NCBI RefSeq assembly: GCF_000719115.1
Contig: NZ_JOEA01000008.1
Location: 124,001-188,000 of the forward strand
Reading direction: 5' to 3'
Length of the DNA: 64,000 bases
Source of the DNA: Lentzea albidocapillata
GTDB lineage: Bacteria > Actinomycetota > Actinomycetes > Mycobacteriales > Pseudonocardiaceae
The notes under the pieces were generated by a model. That model was not told the origin of the DNA, did not search any database, and worked only from the letters and a program-made list of their open reading frames with translations. Positions 43,506 to 52,553 of this stretch are shown here, in pieces. The translations under genes and the position numbers were made by a program. Position 1 is the stretch's first letter, and each line of letters opens with the position of its first letter.

Positions 43506-44870
43506 ATGGTGCGGAACGCGGCGCTGAACGCGAAGCAGCTGGCTGTTCTCAGGTGGGTCAGCGGCGGGTGCGCAGACGGCGTCTACGAGGGAACAGCTCA
43601 CCGCCTGGTCGCTCGTGCGCTGCACAACCGCGGCCTGATCGTGGTGAAGGGCAACGGACCGTCGTGGACGGCACGAATGACCGACGAGGGCAACCACTTC
43701 CTCGAACACGGCGAGCACCCGCCAGCCGACGTCCGCGTGGAAAGCAGCCGTCCGACAAACGATCGCCCTGTCAAGGCACGGAAGCACGGGCCAGTCGACC
43801 AGCTGATGACGTCGCTCGCGGAAGCGCCCGATCGCCGCGTCGTCGTACCGCACGCCGAGGCTGGCAGGTACCGAAGGCTCGCCGGGATGGCAAAGAACCT
43901 CGACCGGATCCCGGAAGGGTTCCTCATCTCCTTCGGACACTCACGGGAATCCGGCGGCTTCATGGTGACGCTGACTCTGGAGCCAGTACCCGACTGGCAG
44001 ACCAAAGTGCTGGACCCGTTGCACGTCTCGCACGAGTTGTCGAACCCCAGTGATGTCGTGCGCACCATGATGGCGAGCGACAACTTCCCCGTCGCCGGCG
44101 AGCCCCGAGATCGGGCTTTCCGGTTGCTGGAGGCGCTTGTGGCTGGCGCTCAGGAAGCGGGAATGACGGTCGATACCGGGCATCAGGCGCGCCGCGGGTA
44201 CGGGACCGGCGCTCGCACCCAGGACGAGGTCACATTCCGCATCGGCCAGGACACGTTCCAGCTGCGCTTCACCCAGGCCACCTTGCAACGTCCCCACGAA
44301 CCGACGGAACAGGAACTCGCAAAAGCACGCCGTGGCTACATGTTCCCGGACTTCGACGAGATCCCGGACGAGCACCTCGGCGTCGTCCTGGACGGGCCTG
44401 GCGCGCAGTTCTGGGCAAGCAGGTGGAAGGACACCAGTGACCACCGCTTGGAGGACGACCTTGCACAGATGCTGGAAGAGATAGGTCTCCGTCACGGGTA
44501 CCTGACCGATTTGCGCGTACAGGAACAGGAGCGACAGCACCGGGCCCAGGAGGCACGGGTTGAGCGTCAGAGGCGATTGGACGCCGCGCGTGCCCGTGCG
44601 GCAGTGGCGTACCAGGAACACGTAATCGACGAAGAGGCTCGTGATCAAGCCAAGAGGTGGCATGAGGCCAAACAGATGCGGGACTACGCCGCTGAGGTCC
44701 GTCACCGTGCCTCGGCGCTCGGTACGGACGGTGAGAAACGGGCGCACGCGTGGGCGGAGAGGATCACTGAGGTCGCCGACGCCCTGGATCCGTTCCCAGA
44801 TCAGGCCCTTCCGCCCGCCGACATCGCTGCGCCTTCGGAGAGCGACCTGCAGGCGTTCATGGACCTGTGA
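43506..44870 (+). CDS. Hypothetical coiled-coil protein
   Basis: 454 residues from ATG 43506 (GGAAGGGA upstream). The first about 80 residues look like a winged helix (KQLAVLRWVSGGCADGVYEGTAHRLVARALHNRGLI). An unknown middle follows, and then a coiled coil of about 90 residues rich in Arg, Ala and Glu (QEQERQHRAQEARVERQRR) before an acidic tail. No enzyme motif is seen. Similar proteins occur beside actinomycete integrative elements. A DNA-binding role is only a guess. Confidence 0.65.
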   Translation: MVRNAALNAKQLAVLRWVSGGCADGVYEGTAHRLVARALHNRGLIVVKGNGPSWTARMTDEGNHFLEHGEHPPADVRVESSRPTNDRPVKARKHGPVDQLMTSLAEAPDRRVVVPHAEAGRYRRLAGMAKNLDRIPEGFLISFGHSRESGGFMVTLTLEPVPDWQTKVLDPLHVSHELSNPSDVVRTMMASDNFPVAGEPRDRAFRLLEALVAGAQEAGMTVDTGHQARRGYGTGARTQDEVTFRIGQDTFQLRFTQATLQRPHEPTEQELAKARRGYMFPDFDEIPDEHLGVVLDGPGAQFWASRWKDTSDHRLEDDLAQMLEEIGLRHGYLTDLRVQEQERQHRAQEARVERQRRLDAARARAAVAYQEHVIDEEARDQAKRWHEAKQMRDYAAEVRHRASALGTDGEKRAHAWAERITEVADALDPFPDQALPPADIAAPSESDLQAFMDL

Positions 44871-44883
44871 GTCATGAGCAGCC

Positions 44884-45807
44884 CTAGCCCCACCATCGAC
44901 GACGCCGCCGCACTTCGACATACCGGACGGGGATCTCCGATGGCTTCAGCGGACGGTCGACGACGGGGCGATGGTTCGCAGGGGTGATCCGTTCTTCCTC
45001 GTGCACGCTCGCGATCACGTTGGCGAAGTTGCTGTGCCCGTTCTCGCGCAGCTGGTCGACCAGCCGTGTGACGAGCAGGTCCAAGCGGCGCACTTCCGCT
45101 TCCGCCGCGCCCAGCCGTTCCTGCATGGTCACAGCACGATGACCGCACCAGGAGCGCAGCAGTTCGTGCAGTGGGCGTCTGCGTTCGAGGTACCAGCTGT
45201 ACTCCCACTCCGGATCCGAGGTCCGCTCCTCGCCTCGATGATTGGTGTAGGTCTCGCCGCGTCTAGTCTTCTCGCGGTACTCGCGCTCGTCCTCCAACAC
45301 GAAGTCCAGCACCGGTGTGGGATTGACCTGACACGCGAACTCTGCGATCAAGAGGCTTCCCTCTGGTGACACCACGTCGTGCCCGTCGGAGTTGGTCAGT
45401 GACTCAACCCGATCGACAAGCTGCGCGACCGGGACACCGATCAGCGGTTCGAGCTTCGCCGGATCGATGATCTCGGCCGTCCGATCGGACCAGTCAAGAT
45501 TGGCGATCTCTTCTGCGATCAACATCTCGAAGATGTATTCCGCAGCTGACCCTTCGGTCTCGGTCAGCTCGAACCCACAGACGCGTTGCCAGTTCGCCAT
45601 CATCTCGTCGTACCGACGCACATCGGACCACGGCCCGCGCAGGCGCCGTTGTGGAACGTTCGCCTTCTTCTCAGCGGTTTCGCCGTCCAGAAACTCGACC
45701 TCGTACCGCGGGTTCCGCTTGGACGTGTCGATGGCGACGACGCGCACGCGCTGCGAGGGGTCGTGATCGCGTTGCCGATAGATCTGCTCGTCACCGATCT
45801 GGATCAT
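44884..45807 (-). CDS. Hypothetical protein at the end of the defence operon
   Basis: 307 residues. Not recognised. An N-terminal small beta-rich region (RVRVVAIDTSKRNPRYEVEFLDGETAEKKANVPQRRLRGPW, partly quoted) looks like an SH3/Tudor-like fold, and a mostly helical remainder ends in a basic tail (RYVEVRRRRRWWG). It lies 67 bases after the AIPR gene on the same strand and may be its last co-transcribed gene. No nuclease motif is visible. Confidence 0.6.
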   Translation of the reverse strand: MIQIGDEQIYRQRDHDPSQRVRVVAIDTSKRNPRYEVEFLDGETAEKKANVPQRRLRGPWSDVRRYDEMMANWQRVCGFELTETEGSAAEYIFEMLIAEEIANLDWSDRTAEIIDPAKLEPLIGVPVAQLVDRVESLTNSDGHDVVSPEGSLLIAEFACQVNPTPVLDFVLEDEREYREKTRRGETYTNHRGEERTSDPEWEYSWYLERRRPLHELLRSWCGHRAVTMQERLGAAEAEVRRLDLLVTRLVDQLRENGHSNFANVIASVHEEERITPANHRPVVDRPLKPSEIPVRYVEVRRRRRWWG

Positions 45808-45874
45808 CGTCCGTGGACCTCGTCGATCTGCTGTGGCTGAAGCCCAGATCGTAGTAGCGCTTTACTACCGACTT

Positions 45875-47620
45875 CTATCCAGCAAGTACATCGGCCGGCG
45901 CGATCCAACCGACTGCACGCACGCGGTCCCAACATGCTGGTTTCTTCGCCCACTCGGTGACGTTTCCGCCACTCGGCGGCGACGTCAGGACGCCGCGCAC
46001 TATTCGGGCGACATCAGGTACCACTGTCGCGATCGCCTCTGGCAGGGCCTGCTCACGCCAGATACGGTCGAGGTCCAGTCCGCCGACAGCATGCACGATC
46101 AGGGACACGACGTAGGCTGCGGTTTGTCCGAGGTAGCCTCCGAAGTTCTCCTTCTGGATCAGCGATCGCGTCTGCCGGAACACGATCGCCTTCGAGACGA
46201 GGTGGCGGAAGTACGCGTCATCAGGTGCCTCCCGCTCGGCGAGTTCGGCCTCGAGAGTCCACGTCCGGAAGCACTTTTCCGCGCCCTGGCATACGACGTC
46301 CGGTCGTTCGTTGTAGGCGTACTCGTACTTCGCTGCGTCCGTCTTACCAAAGCGTTGCCGCACGGGGTTCTCGCGGTCGAACCGTCGCCGTGACGCCGTG
46401 GTCGTGAACTTGTTCTTGTCCACGTCGTACTGCCCGCGGACCCGTTCATAGTACCAACGGGTCTGCACGAGCTCGTCGCCGGATGGTGTCAGCCAGATAC
46501 TGCGAGAGGAACGCTCCAGACCGACGTGGAACCGGCTGTTGCCCTCAAAGTCAGCAGCAGTAACAGCGTTCTGCGAGTTCGCATAGCGGGAGATCTCCGG
46601 AACCATGTGGTCAAGACGGTCATCCGGAATCAACGTGATCTTCGCGGGGACTGTCACCTGGGACAGGTCGAGCCCTCTGCGCGCAGCATTGTGCAGCGAA
46701 GCCGTGGTCTGGCCGCCATTAACGATCTGGAGCTCTGTCAGGCCTCGCAGGAGCAGCCCGTCCGGTGTCCGCTCGATCTCCGCAGCTCGAGCCGTAGCCG
46801 AGACGCCGTTGTTGTAGGCCAGGAAACGGCCTGGCTGGCTCTTGATCGTTGCCGCTATGCCCTTGTTGACCTTGCCACGCGCCTGCAGGAAGGCTCGCAC
46901 GTTGCGCTGGAGCAGGCGGCTGTGGTGCTCGTCGTACAGATCTGCAAGAAGCTTTCCGGGGAGCATGGTGAGAAGGCAGCGGTAACCATCTGCCTGTTCG
47001 GAAGACTCGAGGCACTGCACCTCGTAGCCCAGCTTCGCGATGTCGATGAGGATGTCCTCCTGCTGGGCGCCGGAGCTGATCAGTCGATGCAGTCGGGTGG
47101 CATCCCACACATGCACGGCTGTTGGAAGCCCCGCAACAGTTGCTTCCTCGGCACGCCGCAGCCCAGTCGTCCCATCGGTGAAGACGAAAATCCGGATCGT
47201 GTGCAGATCCGGCCACGCGGTGTGGATCCGTTGGACCATGTCGTAGGTCGGGCTTGATCGCTCAAGCTGTTCGTGCATGCCGTTCCGGCAGAACTCGGCG
47301 AAGGCACCCACGCGTCGGACCAACTGAGTCAGTCGCTCGCGTTTCAACGGCTCGGCTCCCAGCCCATACTCGGTTGTTACGAGCTGGAGGATTGTTCCGT
47401 CGCCAGCGATGTCGTAGCCAGCGACTTCGACACGCCGGTTCTGCCACGGCACAAACAGGTAGCAGGTTTCGAGGTCGTCGAGCACACCGTCGTCGATCAG
47501 GTACTCGCCGACGATGCTCACAAACGCGTCCCGCACCATCAGCTCGGGCTCGGCGTCGACACGGTCCTCGATTCGGCGCTGCAACTCGGCGGTGAAGTTG
47601 ACCAGTTCGCCGTCCGTCAC
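45875..47620 (-). CDS. AIPR-family protein (abortive-infection type phage resistance)
   Basis: 581 residues. The core LLQRNVRAFLQARGKVNKGI, then AYNNGVSATA, then LQIVNGGQTTASLHNA (about 245-330) is the AIPR signature (PF10592). A C-terminal helical region follows. The family is linked to abortive infection and is often found with restriction-modification genes; its biochemical activity is not established. Start GTG overlaps the stop of the sigma-fusion gene (GTGA), so it is co-translated with the defence operon. Confidence 0.85.
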   Translation of the reverse strand: MTDGELVNFTAELQRRIEDRVDAEPELMVRDAFVSIVGEYLIDDGVLDDLETCYLFVPWQNRRVEVAGYDIAGDGTILQLVTTEYGLGAEPLKRERLTQLVRRVGAFAEFCRNGMHEQLERSSPTYDMVQRIHTAWPDLHTIRIFVFTDGTTGLRRAEEATVAGLPTAVHVWDATRLHRLISSGAQQEDILIDIAKLGYEVQCLESSEQADGYRCLLTMLPGKLLADLYDEHHSRLLQRNVRAFLQARGKVNKGIAATIKSQPGRFLAYNNGVSATARAAEIERTPDGLLLRGLTELQIVNGGQTTASLHNAARRGLDLSQVTVPAKITLIPDDRLDHMVPEISRYANSQNAVTAADFEGNSRFHVGLERSSRSIWLTPSGDELVQTRWYYERVRGQYDVDKNKFTTTASRRRFDRENPVRQRFGKTDAAKYEYAYNERPDVVCQGAEKCFRTWTLEAELAEREAPDDAYFRHLVSKAIVFRQTRSLIQKENFGGYLGQTAAYVVSLIVHAVGGLDLDRIWREQALPEAIATVVPDVARIVRGVLTSPPSGGNVTEWAKKPACWDRVRAVGWIAPADVLAG

Positions 47621-50600
47621 GTCGCTACTCCAGTTTGGTGTCGTTCGATCACGAGGGCAGACTTGTTACGTGCAATCCGGGCGAGGGCAGTCAGCCGTGG
47701 CCGCAGGGGTTCCGGGGGTATGAGGTGTGCACCAGGCTCCGTACCGCCCCATGCACCAAGTTGGTCAACAGGCAACTCCACGAGCACGCGGGCGAGCGAG
47801 GTCTCAGTCGACATGTCAAGGCCGTCGAGCCCGAGCCACCCACCACACGACAGGTAGCGATCCTCACAGCGCACGTAGAATCCTTGGGCGCGCTGCCACT
47901 CGGAAGGATCACCGACGGAGTGAGAGTCACTGGTCCGAAGAGCGTTCGGATGTGGAAGAACACGCGGGCTCACCACTATCGAAAGTCCCTCGGCAGCAAC
48001 GTGTTCCTCGCCGAGATGTTGCCCGGCCGGGTTGTTCCAGAGGAACGGGTCCTGCGCGGTCACGTCGATGCCGTTGACATCGATGCTTGTAACAGGCAGC
48101 AAATCTCCGAAAACGACTCCAAGTTCACGGATGCAGCGGTCCAAGATTGCAGCCACGCTCGCTCGCGCCACCTGTGGGCGTGGAGCCCGGAACAGGACGG
48201 TCGTCCATGCGCCGGCCTCATCGTCAGCGATCAGACCCGAAGGCGGGTTCTTGCGCGCACGATGCAACCACCATGTGTCCGTACCCGACGCCGAGGTCAG
48301 AATCCGGCAGTCCGGAGCGGTGCGGGAGTTCCAGCTCGTAATTTCGTCGTAGAGCGAAGCCGCGATACCGAGGGCCGTTGAGGCGTGGGTGGATGGACCG
48401 CCGCCGCATAGCACTTGCTGCAACACGGGTTCGACGAACGGCTCGCCGTCGTGGAGAAACGCCAGTCTGGCGGTTGTGTTGGTGCCTGCCGTTCGGATCC
48501 GGATCTTGTGAGCACCGGATCGCATTGCCTGATCCACTAGTGCAGCCAGCATCTTCATGACGCTGCTTTCGTCGCTCGTGGCGCCGAGGCGGTCAACCAA
48601 CCCCAGACCGGTCGCAAGTTCATCACCGAACAGCCGCTTTTTCGGCAGGGACCTGCGTATCGGAGCAGGTGCCTGCGGGGGCGTGGCGTACACAGAAACA
48701 CTCGGCTCTGCGTCGTCCGCGACGATCCCTACCTCGGCAAGCTTGGTGACCAGGTTTTTCTTGGCCTTGCCCTCGACCTGGCGGGCCCTCTCGCGGGTGA
48801 AGGAGAAGTGTTCGCCGATCTTCTCCAGCGTGAGGTCATCCTCGCCGTCAAAGCCGAACCGTAGCTCAAGGACCTTGGCCTCGCGTTCCTTGAGCGACGA
48901 CACCGCCTTCCGTACGAGCTCCGCCCCAACTGCTCGGTCCACCACGTAGTCCGGGTTGGCGTCGTGCTCGAACGGAATTGGCACCAGTTCGGCAAAGGTG
49001 ATCTCGCCGTCGGCACCGAGCGGCGCATCGATGCTGATAACACCGGCTGCGAGACGCAGACATTTCACAACCTGCTCCGGCGACAACTCGGCGCGCCTGG
49101 CTATCTGGGCTATCGAGCAGTCGTCGTTCTCGCGCTGCAGCTTGCTTCGGATTGCCTGAACCTTGCGAACGATCTCGTACATGTGGACGGGCAACCGGAT
49201 GGTCGCACCCTCGTCGGCAACGGCACGGCTCATTGCCTGGTTGATCCAGTTGATGGCGTACGTCGAGAACTTGAGTCCGCGGGAACCGTCCCACTTCTCA
49301 ATGGCCCGCATGAGACCGAGTACCCCGTGTTGCTGCAGGTCCTCGAAATCGAGGCCAGCACCGAGGTACCTGCTGACACTCGATCCGACAAGGCCCATGT
49401 TGTGCATCACCATGACGTCGAAGGCCCGCGCCCGTTCGTCGTCATCGCGGACTGTCGAGCGGAATCCTCGCGGCAGTTCGTCCACTAGGCCGACGCCGAC
49501 GGAACGCATCAGCAGGGCAAGTCCGACTTCCTCGATCGCCGTCATGACCCGCTTGGCCCGGGCATTGCTCGTCAGCTTCGTCCCGATCAGGCTGCGGGCA
49601 GCCGACACCGCTTCGTCATTGGCCGCCGGAGGAGCAGGCTCAATTTCCGCCAGATCGTCAACAGGTACACGAGCTGCTGGCAGGGTCAGATCCGGCCACT
49701 CACGATCCGTGCGGTCCTGCACACGGTTGTCCACAAGGTCAGCCGGCAAGCCGCGCAGCGCCGTCGGCCGACCCGCCCCCGAATAGGAGAGAACCAGTTC
49801 GACCTGGGCGGTTGAGCCGAGGACCTGCAGAACGTTCTCAGAGCGTTCCTGGCTTGCAAGGGTGTCGAGGGCTGCCAGTACGACGTGGTCGAACCGCATT
49901 CCTATGGCACTTGCCCATGTGAGCACCTTGATGCCGGGATCGGACGCCGTCACCCAGGCATGGCGTGGGACGACGTGGTTGGACAGGTACCACTGGGTTA
50001 CACCGTCGAAGAGATCCTCGATCCCGGTTCTGAACACCTGGACGAGTTCCTGCGTCGGCAGGAGAACCCCGATCTGTGCCTCACGGTGGTTCGTCGCGTG
50101 GTCCACGATGAACCGGATCTCCTCATCGACATCGTCGTGTCCAACCAGCAACGGTCGAGGGCCGTTCCGACACGGCGCGTTGATGTGAAAGTGTCCTTCG
50201 AAGTGCCCCAGAAACTCACGGATCTGCCTGGTGCCGTCGCTGCTGTCTCGCAGCATCGTTGGTGTTTGTGCGCCAAGAACAGTGACCAGTTCGTCGAGCG
50301 GCGTGCCCGACTCGTCAACCGGCTGCACGGGATCGATGAACACGGTCGCTGCGACACCAAGCAGCCGGAGCACCGCATAGAACTCGGTCGGCAACTGTTG
50401 GCCATGGACAACGACAACGTGCCGTCGGTCGAGTGGCCGAACGTAGCGAGCCCTGAGGCGTTGGCGAAACTCCCACAGATCCACGTTGTGGTCGTCGACC
50501 TTCTGAACGGGAACGCGCAGTGCGGCGCGCCACGTGTCGCTGCAGTACGCAGCGAAGGTCATCACGGTGTCTCCGCGGCTCTCGAACGGCATCAGGCCGC

Positions 50601-50772
50601 GGATGCGGTGGTTCAGCACGCTCGATCTGGTGATGACGTGCAGTTCCTTGCCATGACCACGCAGGCGGCGATACGCAGCAGCTGCCTCGGCGGCCTGATC
50701 AATTCCGGGCGGGGCAACCAGAACTTCGTAACTGGCTGCTTCGTGAACAGGCGCGCGGAGCGCGGCGCTCAC
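47617..50772 (-). CDS. Fusion of degenerate SF1 helicase, RpoD-like sigma-70 and degenerate GHKL ATPase
   Basis: 1051 residues in one uninterrupted frame. Residues 1-385: SF1 (UvrD-like) helicase fold. The position of Walker A reads VAPPGIDQA and of Walker B VVVVHGQQLP, both dead, while later motifs remain (INAPCRN; IKVLTWASAIGMRFDHVVL; VELVLSYSGAGRP). Residues 445-535: sigma region 2 (LDFEDLQQHGVLGLMRAIEKWD, FSTYAINWINQAM, IRLPVHMYE); 540-605 region 3; 622-675 region 4 (LKEREAKVLELRFGFDG...TRERARQVEGKA). Residues 725-1051: MutL/Hsp90-type GHKL (LVDQAMRSGAHKIRI; ALGIAASLYDEITSW) with the catalytic Glu and Asn changed to Ala and Gln. GTG overlaps the DrmB-like stop (GTGA). I know of no such described protein. 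Confidence 0.85.
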   Translation of the reverse strand: MSAALRAPVHEAASYEVLVAPPGIDQAAEAAAAYRRLRGHGKELHVITRSSVLNHRIRGLMPFESRGDTVMTFAAYCSDTWRAALRVPVQKVDDHNVDLWEFRQRLRARYVRPLDRRHVVVVHGQQLPTEFYAVLRLLGVAATVFIDPVQPVDESGTPLDELVTVLGAQTPTMLRDSSDGTRQIREFLGHFEGHFHINAPCRNGPRPLLVGHDDVDEEIRFIVDHATNHREAQIGVLLPTQELVQVFRTGIEDLFDGVTQWYLSNHVVPRHAWVTASDPGIKVLTWASAIGMRFDHVVLAALDTLASQERSENVLQVLGSTAQVELVLSYSGAGRPTALRGLPADLVDNRVQDRTDREWPDLTLPAARVPVDDLAEIEPAPPAANDEAVSAARSLIGTKLTSNARAKRVMTAIEEVGLALLMRSVGVGLVDELPRGFRSTVRDDDERARAFDVMVMHNMGLVGSSVSRYLGAGLDFEDLQQHGVLGLMRAIEKWDGSRGLKFSTYAINWINQAMSRAVADEGATIRLPVHMYEIVRKVQAIRSKLQRENDDCSIAQIARRAELSPEQVVKCLRLAAGVISIDAPLGADGEITFAELVPIPFEHDANPDYVVDRAVGAELVRKAVSSLKEREAKVLELRFGFDGEDDLTLEKIGEHFSFTRERARQVEGKAKKNLVTKLAEVGIVADDAEPSVSVYATPPQAPAPIRRSLPKKRLFGDELATGLGLVDRLGATSDESSVMKMLAALVDQAMRSGAHKIRIRTAGTNTTARLAFLHDGEPFVEPVLQQVLCGGGPSTHASTALGIAASLYDEITSWNSRTAPDCRILTSASGTDTWWLHRARKNPPSGLIADDEAGAWTTVLFRAPRPQVARASVAAILDRCIRELGVVFGDLLPVTSIDVNGIDVTAQDPFLWNNPAGQHLGEEHVAAEGLSIVVSPRVLPHPNALRTSDSHSVGDPSEWQRAQGFYVRCEDRYLSCGGWLGLDGLDMSTETSLARVLVELPVDQLGAWGGTEPGAHLIPPEPLRPRLTALARIARNKSALVIERHQTGVAT

Positions 50773-52553
50773 ACCACACCTCCGGGTACTCCTCCGATGG
50801 CGGTCACAAGATCTGCAAAGAACCCGAACTCAGGATCGACAAGCAGTCCTCGATCCAGCTGCCTGTTCGTCACCTCGCAACTGGTCTCGGGTACCAACGA
50901 GCACGCATGACACGCGGCCAGAGACAGACCGTCCGGCCCCTGACCAGGATGCTCTCCGCACACTGGATCGAACGAGCACCACTGCGCCGATGTCACTGAC
51001 ATGTCAAGCAGCCGCCCCAACCGCGGGAATTCCCCCATGCGAACAAGACCGCCCAGCGTTCCCTCGGAGTCACCGGCCGCGGTGTAGATCAGTACGCCGG
51101 CCATGGCAGGCGAATTGGTCTCGTCAGTCACGTAAAGGCGCTCACGCAGCGAGGACGTCGAGTAACCCGCCTCGAACGCGGTATTGCGAAGCAGGAGATG
51201 CGCGAACGTGTGGAGCAGTACATGCCGTGGCGTCGGCTTCGGGAGCCACGCGGCTCCCTTTCTCTCATGCCGTTCCAACAGTTTCCGGCACCGTTCAACC
51301 ACAGGATCGCGTTGTTCCCACTCAGTGAGGGCACTCTCGTCGAACCTCAGGAAGAATCCCTCACCGAACACTTCGATGGCTGGCAGGAAGTCGGCATCCA
51401 CGCTCAGGTTCGACTTCACCTTCTGCTGCATCGTGTGGCGCTCGAAGTGTGTGAGCACGCGAACCTCGCGCAGGCGGTCCACCAGCACAACATCAGCGAT
51501 CACCTGACTCCACAGGCTCTCGGTGGAGGGGTTACCCCGCATCGAGCGGCTGGCGCGCCGGGTGATGAACAGATCGCGCGGGTGGTGTTCCTCAACCTGG
51601 GGGTTGATCAGCGCCGACCATTCGTCTGGCCGAATGTTCTCGGGTCCTCCGTCAGCCGGCACAAGCGGGTCCGTCGTCTCATGCGCCAGCGCGGCCTCCA
51701 CTTCGGACCTGGCGAGTCCGTACTGTGCTGCAGCAAGGTCGATCATCTGACTGGCCAGCGCATATCCCGGATCAGTGACCAGGAACTTGAACTCCTTGCT
51801 TCGGCGCAGTGCGTTCAGCGGATCGCTGACCATGCGCCAAGCGGACTCCGGCGGGATGTCGATCGCACTTTCGACGTGCGGGAAGTACACGCTGGAAGCT
51901 CCCCGCTGCATGGCCACCACCGGCTCGGAGCAGTTCTGCGCGTCGGAGTTGTCCTGCCACGGCTGTCTGCCCGTACAGCGCACGCCAATCTGCCTCAGGC
52001 CGATTCTGGTCGTGAGCCCGTCCAGGGATCGTTCTCCACTGCATGTCTCACAACGCACGACCAGTGAGTTCAGTCCGCCGCCGACCTTGGATCTGTTCAG
52101 GAACCTCAGGTCGGGTCGCTCACACTGGAACTGGTTGCGGCCACGGCGCATCCCGCTGTGTGCCCACTTTCCCCAGTCGACATCGGCCAAGTGCCCGTCG
52201 CCGCACACGGCGACAAACCGCATCGGTACAAGTTGTTTACTGCCAGGGCATTGCTCACACGCCGGCGCGATGTTGGCGATCTCCTTCTTGTACGACCACC
52301 GGTACATACGTCGGCAGGATCCGCAGAAGAGCCACTGGGGAAACCTGTAGTAGGGAATCGGCCGGCGCGGCGACGGCGCGGCAAGTGAATCGATCTTCAG
52401 GTACGACGCCAGTCTCGGGAAGTCAACAGGTACGAGGGGGCGTCGCCACTTTCCGGCGTCCTCGACCACGAATGACTCGCCCACGAGATCGATGATCGCG
52501 CCCGGACCGAACGGACTGATGATCTGTGCACGTCGTACCTTGCGGGCGGTCAT
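50769..52553 (-). CDS. drmB: DrmB-like DUF1998 protein of a DISARM-type system
   Basis: 594 residues. N-terminal AQIISPFGPGAIIDLVGESFV, then paired Cys of zinc ribbons (CGSCRRMYRW, CEQCPG, CETCSG), MRFVAVCGDGHLADVDW, and the C-terminal DUF1998 region with LLHTFAHLLLRNTAFEAGYS, LIYTAAGDSEGTLGGL and a last Cys cluster (CSFDPVCGEHPG...CHACSL). Order and motifs match DrmB, the partner of the DrmA helicase in DISARM phage defence. Starts inside the helicase gene (ATGA overlap). Known role: with DrmA it loads on phage DNA; here inferred by homology and pairing. Confidence 0.85.
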   Translation of the reverse strand: MTARKVRRAQIISPFGPGAIIDLVGESFVVEDAGKWRRPLVPVDFPRLASYLKIDSLAAPSPRRPIPYYRFPQWLFCGSCRRMYRWSYKKEIANIAPACEQCPGSKQLVPMRFVAVCGDGHLADVDWGKWAHSGMRRGRNQFQCERPDLRFLNRSKVGGGLNSLVVRCETCSGERSLDGLTTRIGLRQIGVRCTGRQPWQDNSDAQNCSEPVVAMQRGASSVYFPHVESAIDIPPESAWRMVSDPLNALRRSKEFKFLVTDPGYALASQMIDLAAAQYGLARSEVEAALAHETTDPLVPADGGPENIRPDEWSALINPQVEEHHPRDLFITRRASRSMRGNPSTESLWSQVIADVVLVDRLREVRVLTHFERHTMQQKVKSNLSVDADFLPAIEVFGEGFFLRFDESALTEWEQRDPVVERCRKLLERHERKGAAWLPKPTPRHVLLHTFAHLLLRNTAFEAGYSTSSLRERLYVTDETNSPAMAGVLIYTAAGDSEGTLGGLVRMGEFPRLGRLLDMSVTSAQWCSFDPVCGEHPGQGPDGLSLAACHACSLVPETSCEVTNRQLDRGLLVDPEFGFFADLVTAIGGVPGGVV

